Shown here one piece after another: positions 52,662-64,000 of a stretch of 64,000 nt of DNA. This DNA comes from Xylocopa sonorina (Eukaryota; Arthropoda; Insecta; Hymenoptera; Apidae). The notes beneath the pieces are model-generated. The model had not been told where the DNA came from. It made no database searches and worked only from the letters and a program-made list of their open reading frames with translations. Position numbers and translations under genes: made by a program. The stretch is taken from assembly GCF_050948175.1 (NCBI RefSeq), contig NW_027490093.1, positions 3,224,001-3,288,000 on the forward strand, written 5' to 3'. Numbering within the stretch: the stretch's first letter is position 1; every line of letters begins with the position of its first letter.

Positions 52662-55600
52662 ATGAATATTATATCTTATAATGAAACATAGAAATCAGAT
52701 GCGATATCGCGATTTAAGCAGCATTAGGACTCTATTGCTTCGATACGTAGACACCTGCAAACGCTATTTCCTAGCAAGGAAGTGTCGCATTTACATTCTT
52801 TTGAAGCGAATACGAGGTTTACATAACACTGCACAATGAATATTATATCTTATCATGAAACATAGAAATGGGATGCGATATCGCGATTTAAGCAGCATTA
52901 GAATTCTATTGCTTCGATACGTAGGCACCTGCAAACGCTATTTCCTAGCAAGGAAGTGTAGCATTTACATTGTTCTGAAGTGAATACGAGGTATACATGA
53001 CACTTGGCAATTAATATTGTATCTCATCATGAAACATAGACACGAGATGCGATATCGCGTCTTAAGAGGAATTAGAACTCTAATGCTACGATACGTAGAC
53101 ATCTGAAGATGCTATTTCCTAGCAAGGAAGTATCGCATTTACATTCTTTTGAAGTGTAGACGAGATATACATAACACTGCACAATAAATATTATATCTTA
53201 TTATGAAACATAGAAATGAGATGCGATATCGCGATTTTAGAAGCATTAGAAATCTATTGCTTCGATACGTAGACATCTGCAAACGCTATTTCCTAGCAAG
53301 CAAGTTACGCATTTACATTGTTTTGGAGTGAATACGAGGTATACATGACACTTCGCAAAGAATATTGTATCTCATCATGAAACATACAAATGAGATGCGA
53401 TATCGCGTTTTAAGAGGAATTGGAACTCTGTTGCTTCGATACGTAGACATCTGCCATCGCTATTTCCTAGCAAGGAAGTGTCGCATTTACATTCATTTGA
53501 AGAGTACGAGAGGTATACAAGACACTTCGCAATGAATATTACATCTTATCATGATTCATAGAAATGAGATGCGATATCGAGTTCTAAGTAGCATTAGAAC
53601 TCTATTGCTACGATACGTAGAATACTGCAGACGCTATTTCCTGGCAGGGAAGTGTCGAATTTACACTATTTTGAAATGAATACGAGGTATACATGATACT
53701 TCGCAATGCATATTATATCCTATCATGAAACATAGGGATGAGATGCGATATCCCGTTTCAAGAAGCATTAGAACTTTATTGCTTCGATACGTAGACACCT
53801 GCAACCGCTATTTCCTGGCAAGGAAGTGTCGCATTTATATTCGTTTGTAGTGTATGCGAGGTATACATAACACTTCGCAATGAATATTATATGTTATCAT
53901 GAAACATCGAAATGAGATGCGATATCTCGTTTTAAGAAGCATTATAACAAGCTGGCTACGATACGTAGACATCTGCAAACGCTATTTCCTAGCAAGGGAG
54001 TGTCGCATTTCCATTCTTCTGAAGTGAAGACGAGGTTATGACAACACTCCACAATGAATATTATATACTTATAGTGAAACATAGAAATGAGATGCGATAT
54101 GGCGATTTAAGCAGCATTAGGACTCTATTGCTTCGATACGTAGACATCTGCAAACGCTATATCCTAGCAAGGAAGTGTAGCATTTACATTGCTTTGAAGT
54201 GAATACGAGGTATACATGACACTTCGCAATGAATATTGTATCTTAACATGAAACATACAAATGAGATGCGATATCGCGTTTTAAGTAGAATTAGAATTCT
54301 ATTGCTTCGATACGTAGGCACCTGCAAACGCTATCTCCTAGCAAGGAAGTGTAGCATTTACATTGTTCTGAAGTGAATACGAGGTATACATGACACTTGG
54401 CAATTAATATTGTATCTTATCATGAAACATAGACACGAGATGCGATATCGCGTCTTAAGAGGAATTAGAACTCTAATGCTACGATACGTAGACATCTGCA
54501 GACGCTATTTCCTAGCAAGGAAGTGTCGCATTTACATTCTCTTGAAGTGTAGACGAGATATGCGTAACACTGCACAATAAATATTATATCTTATCATGAA
54601 ACATAGAAATGAGATGCGATATCGCGATTTTAGAAGCAGTAGATCCCTATTGCTTCGATACGTAGACATCTGCTAATGTTATTTCCTAGCAAGGAAGTGT
54701 CGCATTTACATTCTTTTGAAGCGAATACGAGATTTACATAACACTGCACAATGAATATTATATCTTATCATGAAACATAGAAATGGGATGCGATATCGCG
54801 ATTTAAGCAGCATTAGAATTCTATTGCTTCGATACGTAGGCACCTGCAAACGCTATTTCCTAGCAAGGAAGTGTAGCATTTACATTGTTCTGAAGTGAAT
54901 ACGAGGTATACATGACACTTGGCAATTAATATTGTATCTCATCATGAAACATAGACACGAGGTGCGATATCGCGTCTTAAGAGGAATTAGAACTCTAATG
55001 CTACGATACGTAGACATCTGAAGATGCTATTTCCTAGCAAGGAAGTATCGCATTTACATTCTTTTGAAGTGTAGACGAGATATACATAACACTGCACAAT
55101 AAATATTATATCTTATTATGAAACATAGAAATGAGATGCGATATCGCGATTTTAGAAGCATTAGAAATCTATTGCTTCGATACGTAGACATCTGCAAACG
55201 CTATTTGCTAGCAAGGGAATGTCGCATTTACATTCTTTTGAAGTGAATACGAGGTTATGATAACATTCCACAATGAATATTATATCTTATCATGAAACAT
55301 AGAAATGAGATGCGATATGACGATTTAAGAAGCAGTAGATCCCTATTGCTTCGATACGTAGACATCTGCTAACGTTATTTCCTAGCAAGGAAGTGTCGCA
55401 TTTACATTCTCTTGAAGTGAATACGAGGTATACATATCACTGCACAGTGAATAATATATCTTATAGTGAAACATAGAAATGAGATGCGATATCACGATTT
55501 AAGCAGCAATAGAATTCTATTGCTTCGATACCTAGACATCCGCAAACGCTATTTCCTAGCAAGGGAGTGTCGCATTTACATTCATTTGTAGTGTCTGCGA

Positions 55601-58340
55601 GGTATGCATGACACTTCGCAATGATTATTATATATTATCATGAAACATAGAAATGAGATGCGATATCGCGTTTTGAGAAGCATTAGAACTCTAATGCTAC
55701 GATACGTAGACATCTGCAAACGCTATTTTCTAGCAAGGGAGTGTCGCATTTACATTCTTTTGAAGTGAATACGAGGTTATGATAACACTCCACAACGAAT
55801 ATTATATCTTATCACGAAACATAGAAATGAGATGCGATATGACGATTTAAGAAGCAGTAGATCCCTATTGCTTCGATACGTAGACATCTGCTAATGTTAT
55901 TTCCTAGCAAGGAAGTGTCGCATTTACATTCTCTTGAAGTGAATACGAGGTATACATATCACTGCACAGTGAATAATATATCTTATAGTGAAACATAGAA
56001 ATGAGATGCGATATCGCGATTTTAGAAGCATTAGAACTTTATTGCTACGATACGTAGACATCTGCAAACGCTATTTCCTAGCAAGGAAGTGTCGGATTTA
56101 CATTCACTTGAAGTGTATGCAAGGTATACATGACACTTCGAAATGATTATTATATATTATCATGAAACATAGAAAGGAGATGCGATATTGCGTTTTGAGA
56201 AGCATTAGAACACAAATGCTACGATACGTAGACATCTGCAAACGCTATTTCCTAGCAAGGGAGTGTCGCATTTCCATTCTTCTGAAGTGAAGACGAGGTT
56301 ATGACAACACTCCACAATGAATATTATATACTTATAGTGAAACATAGAAATGAGATGCGATATGGCGATTTAAGCAGCATTAGGACTCTATTGCTTCGAT
56401 ACGTAGACATCTGCAAACGCTATATCCTAGCAAGGAAGTGTAGCATTTACATTGCTTTGAAGTGAATACGAGGTATACATGACACTTCGCAATGAATATT
56501 GTATCTTAACATGAAACATACAAATGAGATGCGATATCGCGTTTTAAGAAGAATTAGAATTCTATTGCTTCGATACGTAGGCACCTGCAAACGCTATCTC
56601 CTAGCAAGGAAGTGTAGCATTTACATTGTTCTGAAGTGAATACGAGGTATACATGACACTTGGCAATTAATATTGTATCTTATCATGAAACATAGACACG
56701 AGATGCGATATCGCGTCTTAAGAGGAATTAGAACTCTAATGCTACGATACGTAGACATCTGCAGACGCTATTTCCTAGCAAGGAAGTGTCGCATTTACAT
56801 TCTCTTGAAGTGTAGACGAGATATGCGTAACACTGCACAATAAATATTATATCTTATCATGAAACATAGAAATGAGATGCGATATCGCGATTTTAGAAGC
56901 ATTAGAAATCTATTGCTTCGATACGTAGACATCTGCAAACGCTATTTCCTAGCAAGGAAGTGTCGCATTCACATTGTTTTGAAGTGAATACTAGGTATAC
57001 ATGACACTTCGCAATGAATATTGTATCTTATCATGAAACATAGACGCGAGATGCGATATCGCGTCTTAAGAGGAATTAGAACTCCAATGCTACGATACGT
57101 AGACATCTGCAAACGCTATTTCCTAGCAAGGAAGTGTAGCATTTACATTGTTTTGATGTGAGTACGAGGTATACATGACACTTCGCAATGAATATTGTAT
57201 CTTAACATGAAACATACAAATGAGATGCGATATCGCGTTTTAAGAAGAATTAGAACTCTATTTCTACGGTACGTAGACATCTGCAGACGCTATTTCCTAG
57301 CAAGGAAGTGTCGCATTTACATTAGTTTGAAGTGTAGACGAGATATACATAACACTGCACAATAAATATTATATCTTATCATGAAACATAGAAATGAGAT
57401 GCGATATGACGATTTAAGAAGCAGTAGATCCCTATTGCTTCGATACGTAGACATCTGCCAACGTTATTTCCTAGCAAGGAAGTGTCGCATTTACATTCTC
57501 TTGAAGTGAATACGAGGTATACATATCACTGCACAGTGAATAATATATCTTATAGTGAAACATAGAAATGAGATGCGATATCGCGATTTTAGAAGCATTA
57601 GAAATCTATTGCTTCGATACGTAGACATCTGCAAACGCTATTTCCTAGCAAGCAAGTTACGCATTTACATTGTTTTGGAGTGAATACGAGGTATACATGA
57701 CACTTCGCAAAGAATATTGTATCTCATCATGAAACATACAAATGAGATGCGATATCGCGTTTTAAGAGGAATTGGAACTCTGTTGCTTCGATACGTAGAC
57801 ATCTGCCATCGCTATTTCCTAGCAAGGAAGTGTCGCATTTACATTCATTTGAAGAGTACGAGAGGTATACAAGACACTTCGCAATGAATATTACACCTTA
57901 TCATGATTCATAGAAATGAGATGCGATATCGAGTTCTAAGTAGCATTAGAACTCTATTGCTACGATACGTAGAATACTGCAGACGCTATTTCCTAGCAGG
58001 GAAGTGTCGAATTTACACTATTTTGAACTGAATACGAGGTATACATGATACTTCGCAATGCATATTATATCCTATCATGAAACATAGGGATGAGATGCGA
58101 TATCCAGTTTCAAGAAGCATTAGAACTTTATTGCTTCGATACGTAGACACCTGCAACCGCTATTTCCTGGCAAGGAAGTGTCGCATTTATATTCGTTTGT
58201 AGTGTATGCGAGGTATACATAACACTTCGCAATGAATATTATATGTTATCATGAAACATCGAAATGAGATGCGATATCTCGTTTTAAGAAGCATTATAAC
58301 AAGCTGGCTACGATACGTAGACATATGCAAACGCTATTCT
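52662..58340 (+). repeat. Mosaic of 3-, 11-, 13- and 25-monomer higher-order repeats
   Basis: Overlapping duplications at whole-monomer offsets: 52806 to 54721 (1,915 bp, 11 monomers); 53281 to 57632 (4,351 bp, 25 monomers; homologous to about 54.0 and 58.33 kb); 54001 to 56264 (2,263 bp, 13 monomers); 55315 to 55836 (521 bp, 3 monomers). The monomer with TACGTAGGCACCTGCAAACG followed by GTGTAGCATTTACATTG and TTGGCAATTAATATTG recurs near 52.9, 54.3, 54.8 and 56.6 kb, and related ones near 49.1 and 50.6 kb. The most homogenised part of the window. Confidence 0.8.
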
Positions 58341-61300
58341 CTAGCAAGGAAGTGTCGCATTTACATTCTTTTGAGGTGAATACGAGGAATACATGAATCT
58401 TCTCAATGAAAATTATATCTTATCATGAAACATAGAAATGTGATGTGATATCGCGTTTCAGGAAGCATTAGAACACTATTGCTACGATACGTAGACATCT
58501 GCAAACGCTATTTCCTAGCAAGAAAGTGTCGCATTTGCATTTTTCTGAAGTGAATACAAGGTATACATGTCACTTCGCAATTAATATTATATCTTATCAT
58601 GAAACATGGAAATGAGAAGGGATATCGCGTTTTAAGAAGCATTAGAACTCCATTGCTACGATACGTGGACATCTGCAGACGCTAATTCCTAGCAAGGAAG
58701 TGTCGCATTTACATTCTTAGGAAGTGTAGACGAGGTATATATGACACTTCGCAATGAATATTATATCTTATCATGAAACATAAAAATGAGATGCGATATC
58801 GCGATTTAAGAAGCATTGGAACTCTACTGCTCCGATACGTAGGCATCTGCAAGCACTATTTCCTAGCAATGAAATGTCGCATTTACATTCTTTTCAAGTG
58901 AATACGAGGTATACATGACACTCCGCAATAAATACTATATCTTCTCATGAAACGTCGAAATGAAATGCGACATATAGTTTTAAGAAGCATTAGAACTCTG
59001 TTGTTTCGATACCTAGACATCTGGAAACTTTATTTCCCAGCAAGGAGGTGTCGCATTTACATTATTTTGAAGTGAATGCAAGGTATACATGACACTTCGC
59101 AATGAATATTATATCCTATCCTAATACAGATATGAGGTGCGATATCTCGTTTTAAGAAACATTAGAACACTGTTGCTTCGATACTTGGACATCTGCAAAC
59201 ACTATTTCCCTCCAAGCAAGTTTCGCATTTACATTCATTTGAAGTGTAGACGAGATATACATAACACTGCACAATGCATATTATAACTTGTCATGAAAAA
59301 TAGGAATGAGATGCGATATCGCGAATTGAGAAGCAGTAGAACACTATTGCTTCGATGCGTAGACATCTGGAAATGCTATTTCCTAGCAAGGAAGTGTAGA
59401 GTTTACATTCTTTTGAAGTGTAGTCGAGGGATACCTAACAGTTCGTAACGAATATTATATCTTATCATGAAACATAGACATGTGATGCGATATCGCGTTT
59501 TAATAAGCATTAGAACCCTATTGCTACGATACGTAGACATCTGCAAACGCTATTTCCTGGCAAGGAAGTGTCGCATTTACATTCTTTTGAAGTGAACACG
59601 AGGTATGCATGACACTTTTCAATGAATATTATATCTTATCATGAAACATAGATATGTAATGCGGCATCGCGATTTAAGAAGCATTTGCTCTCTATTCCTT
59701 CGATACGGAGACATCCGCAAACGCTACTTCCTAGTAAGGAAATGTCACATTTACATTCGCCTGGAGTGTATGCGAGGTATAAGTGACACTTCGCAATGAA
59801 TATTATATCTTATCGTGAGACATAGGAATGCGATGCGATATCGCGTTTTAAGAAGCATGAGAACCCTACTGCTACGATACGTAGACATCTGCAAACGCTA
59901 TTTCCTAGCAAGGAAGTGTCGCATTTACATTCTTTTGAAGTGAACACGAGGTATGCATGACACTTCACAATGAATATTATATCCTATCATGAAGCATAGA
60001 AATGAGATGCGATATTTGGTTTAAGAAGCATTAGAACTCTACTGCTTCTATACGTAGACATCTGCCAACGCTATTTCCGAGCAGGGAAGTGTCGCATTTG
60101 CATTCTTTTGAAGTGAATACGAGGTATACATGAACCTTCGCAGTGAATATTATATCTAATCATGAAACATATGAATGAGTTGCGACATCGCGTTTTAAGA
60201 AGCATTAGAACACCATTGCTACGATACGTAGACATCTGCAAACGCTATTTCCTAGCAAGGAAGTGTAGAGTTTACATTCTTTTGAAGTGTAGACGAGGGA
60301 TACATAACAGTTCGTAATGAATATTATATCTTATCATGAAACACAGACATGTGATGCGATATCGCGATTTAAGGAGCATTAGAACTCTATTGCTTCGATG
60401 CGTAGACATCTGCAAACGCTACTTCCTAGCAAGGAAGTGTCGCATTTACATTCTTTTGAAATGAATACGATGTGTACATAACCTGCACGATGAATATTAT
60501 ATCTTATCATGAAACATAGAAATGAGGTGCGACATCTCGTTTTAAGGAGCATTTGAGCTCTATCGTTTCGATACACAGGCATCTGGAAACGCTATTTCCT
60601 AGCAAGGATGTGGCGCCTTTACCTTCTTTTGAAGAGAGTACGAGGTATACATGACACTGCACAATGAATATTATATCTTATCATGAAACATAGAAATGAG
60701 ATGCGATATCGCGTTTTAAGAAGCATTAGATCTCTATTGCTACGATAGGTAGACATCTGCAGACGCTACTGCCCAGCAAGGAAGTGTCGCATTTACGTTC
60801 GTTTGAAGTGAATACGAGATACACATAACACTTCGCAATGAATATTATATCTTATCATGACACATAGACATGAGACGCGATTTGTCGTTTCCGGAAGCAT
60901 TATATATCTAATGCTACGCTACGTAGACATCTGCAAACGCTACTTCCTAGTAAGGAAGTGTCGCATTTACATTCTTTTGACGTGGATACGAGGTATAGAT
61001 ATCATTCCACAATGAATATTATATCTTATCATGAAACGTAGAAATGAGAAGCTATATCGCGTTTTAGGAAGCATTAGAAATCTAACACCACGATACGTAG
61101 ACATATGCAAACGCTATTTCCTAGTAAGGATGTATCCGACTTACATTCTTTTGAAGTGACTACGAGGAATACATGACACTTCGCAATGAATATTATATCT
61201 CATCATGAAGCATAGAAGTGAGATGCGACATCGCTATATAAGAAGCATTACAAATCCATTGCTTCGATACGGAGACATCTACGAACACTTTTTCCTAGCA

Positions 61301-64000
61301 AGGAAGTGTCGCATTAACATTCTTTTGAGGTGAATACGAGGTATACACAATACCCCACAATGAATATTATATCTTATCTTGAAACATAGAAATATCATGC
61401 GACATCTCGTTTTAAGAAGCATTAGAGCTCTATTGCTTAGATACGGAAACATCTGCAAACGCTATTTCCTAGAATGGAAGTGTCGCATTTACATTCTTAT
61501 GAAGTGAATACGAGGTGTACGTGACACTTCGCAATGAATATTATATCTTATCATGAAACATAGAAATGCGATGCGACATCTAGTTTTAAGAAGCATTAGA
61601 ACACTTTTGTTTCGATACGTTGACATCTGCAAACGCTATTTCCTAGCAATGAAGTGTCACATGTACATTCATTTGACGTGTATGCGAGGTATACATGACA
61701 CTTCGCAATGAATATTATATGTTATCATGAAACATAGAAATGAGATGCGATATTGCGATTTAAGAAGCATAGGACCTCTATTGCTTCGATACGCAGACAT
61801 CTGCCAACACTATTTCCTAGCAAGGAAGTGTCGCATTTCGTTTCGTTTGAAGTGAATACGAGGTATACATGACACTTCGCAATGAATATTATACCTTATT
61901 AAGGAACATAGAAATGAAATACGATATAGCGATTTAAGAAGCATTAGAACTCTATTGCTTCGATACGGAGACATCTGCAAACGCTATTTCCTAGCAAGGA
62001 AGTGTCGCATTTACATTCATTTGAAGTGTAGACGAGATATACATAACACTGCACAATGAATATTATATCTTATCATGAGACAGAGAAATGAATTGCGATA
62101 TCGCGTTTTAAGATGCACTAGAACACTATTGCTTCGATACGTAGAAATCTGCCAACGCTACTTCCTAGCAAGGACGTGTCGCATTTACATTCATTCGAGA
62201 TGTAGACGAAGAATACATAACACTTCGCAATGAATATTATATCTTATCATGAGACGTAGAAATGAGGTGCTATATCGCGTTTTAAAATGCATTAGAACTC
62301 TATTGCTTCGATACGTAGACAATTGCAAACGCCACTTCCTAGCAAGAAAGTGTCGCATTTACATCCTTTTGAAGTAAATACGAGGTATACATGACACTAC
62401 GTAATGATAATTATATCTTATCATGAAACATAGGAGTGAGATGCAATTTCGCGTCTTAAGAAGCATTAGAACTCAGTTGCTTCGATACGTAGACACCTGC
62501 CATCGCTATTTCCTATCAAGAAAGTGTCGCATTTACATTCTTTTGAAGCGAATACGAAGTATACATGACACGCCGCAATGAATATTGTATCTTATCATGA
62601 AACATAGAAATGAGATGCGATATCGCGATTTAAGAAGCATTAGAACCTTATTGCTTCGATATGTAGACGTCTGCAAACGCTATTTCCCAGAAAGGAAGTG
62701 TCGCATTTACATTCATTTGAAGTGTAGACGAGATATACGTAACACCCCATAATGAATATTATATCTCATCATGAAACATAGAAATGAGATGCGATATCTA
62801 GATTTAAGAAGCATTAGAAAACTATTGCTTCGTTACGGAGACATCTGCAAACGCTTCTTCCCAGCAAGGAAGTGTCGCATTTACATTCATTAGAAGTCTA
62901 TGCGAGGAATACGTAACACTTCGCAATGAATATTATATCTCATCATGAAAAATGGAAATGAGATGAGCTATCGCGTTTTAAGAAGCGTTAGAACTCTAAT
63001 GCGTCGATACGCAGACATCTGCAAACGCTATTTCATAGCAATGAAGTGTCGCATTTACATTCATTTGAAGTGTATGCGAGGTATAAGTGGCACTTCGTAA
63101 TGAATATTGTATCTTATCATGAAGCATAGAAATGAGATGCAATATCGAGTTTCAAGGAGCATTAGAACTCTATTGCTACGATACGTAGACATCTGCAAAC
63201 GCTATTTCGTAGCACAGAAGTATCGCACTTACACTCTTTTGAAGTGAATTCGATGTATACATGACACTTTGCATTGAATATTATATCTTATCGTGAAACA
63301 TAGAAATGAGATGCGACGTCTCGTTTTAAGAAGCATTAGAACTCTATGGCTTCGATACGGAGACATCTGCAAACGCTATTTCCTGGCAAGTATGTGTCGC
63401 ATTTACATTCTTTTGAAGTGAACACGAGGTATTCATGAAACTTCGCAATGAATATTATCTCTTATCATGAAACATAGAAGTGAGATGCGATATCGCGATT
63501 TAAATAGCATTGGAATCCTATTGCTACTATACGAAGACAGCTGCAAACGCTATTTCCTAGAAAGGAAGTGTCGGATTTACATTCATTTGAAGTGTTTGCG
63601 ATTTATCATGAAACATAGAAATGTGATGCGCTATCGCGTTTTAAGAAGCATTAGAACACTAATTCTTCGATACGTAGACATCTGCAAAAGCTACTGCCTA
63701 GCAAGGAAGTGTCGCATTTACATTCATTTGAAGTGTTTGCGAGGTATACGTGACACTTCGCAATGAATATTATACCTTATCATGAAACATAGAAGTGAGA
63801 TGCGATATCCCGTTTTAAGATCCATTAGAAATCTATTGCGTCTATAAATAGACATCTGCAAGCGCTACTGCCTATGAAGGAAGTGTCGCATTTACATTGT
63901 ATTGATGTGAATACGAGATATACATGACACTCCACAATGAGTATTATATCTAATCATGAAACTTAGAAATGAGATGCGATATGGCGATTTAAGAAGCACT
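58341..64000 (+). repeat. 174-bp satellite, divergent right block
   Basis: About 32.5 monomers without a strong higher-order period. Weak local repeats exist: GTGTAGAGTTTACATTC at 59394 and 60263 (869 bp, five monomers) and AGTGAACACGAGGTATGC at 59591 and 59939 (348 bp, two monomers). The array continues beyond the window. No gene or insertion is seen. Confidence 0.93.
63467..63607 (+). repeat. Shortened satellite monomer (141 bp)
   Basis: Successive ATGAAACATAG motifs at 63467 and 63608 are 141 bp apart: 33 bp are missing after GTGTTTGCGA, including the GGTATAC to AATATT part. The loss removes the usual TGA of that frame, which is why an unusually long open frame (63467-63766) spans it; it is not a gene. 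Confidence 0.85.

Noticed and set aside
1..64000. CENP-B box in the monomer
   Set aside because: CTTCGATACGTAGACA begins with TTCG but lacks the required A and CGGG at the later fixed positions of the 17-bp box; no other part of the monomer matches.
1..64000. CRISPR array
   Set aside because: The whole 174-bp unit repeats head-to-tail with all parts similar; there is no alternation of conserved short repeats with unique spacers.
1..64000. Telomeric repeats (TTAGG or TTAGGG tracts)
   Set aside because: TTAGG occurs only as isolated variants of TTAGA inside monomers, never in tandem.

Overview
The window is almost entirely one eukaryotic tandem satellite. The monomer is 174 bp and about 36% GC, and roughly 347 head-to-tail copies, all in the same orientation, fill about 60.3 kb. 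I see no protein-coding gene, tRNA, rRNA or CRISPR array. The organism cannot be named from this sequence. CpG is over-represented in the monomer (9 CpG in 174 bp against about 5.5 expected, counted by hand), which argues against a heavily CpG-methylated vertebrate or plant genome. Together with the LTR-like elements, it is compatible with an insect or other arthropod. A (peri)centromeric location is a reasonable inference but is not proven.

Three stretches interrupt the satellite. Element A (27717-29226, 1,510 bp) and element B (32795-34152, 1,358 bp) both begin TGTGACG and end in TGACA or TCACA. Each is flanked by a perfect 4-bp target-site duplication (CTAG for A, AGAC for B) that restores an intact monomer when the element is removed. 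They look like solo LTRs; a non-autonomous cut-and-paste element with TGTNR-type ends (Ginger-like) is the alternative. The third stretch (39466-40246) is a truncated second copy of element A, created by a tandem duplication of the surrounding DNA.

Layout: 1-7.6 kb is divergent satellite with a local subfamily at 4.0-5.5 kb. At 7.6-8.5 kb there is a six-monomer block related to later blocks. 8.49-16.66 and 16.66-24.66 kb are two tandem copies of an 8.17-kb (47-monomer) higher-order unit. 24.7-27.7 kb is divergent satellite with a few very recent local duplications. 28.446-39.465 and 39.466-45.819 kb are two tandem copies of an 11.02-kb unit whose left breakpoint lies inside element A; the second copy has since lost 4.1 kb, including the site of element B. 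45.8-47.4 kb is ordinary satellite. 47.4-58.4 kb is a dense patchwork of short higher-order repeats (3-, 4-, 9-, 11-, 13- and 25-monomer spacings). 58.4-64 kb is divergent satellite again.

Nothing here works as a pathway. The content is a record of unequal exchange, segmental duplication and deletion in steps of whole monomers, plus rare retroelement insertion. All offsets were worked out by eye from matching diagnostic variants; block edges are good to roughly 50 bp unless an exact junction is stated.
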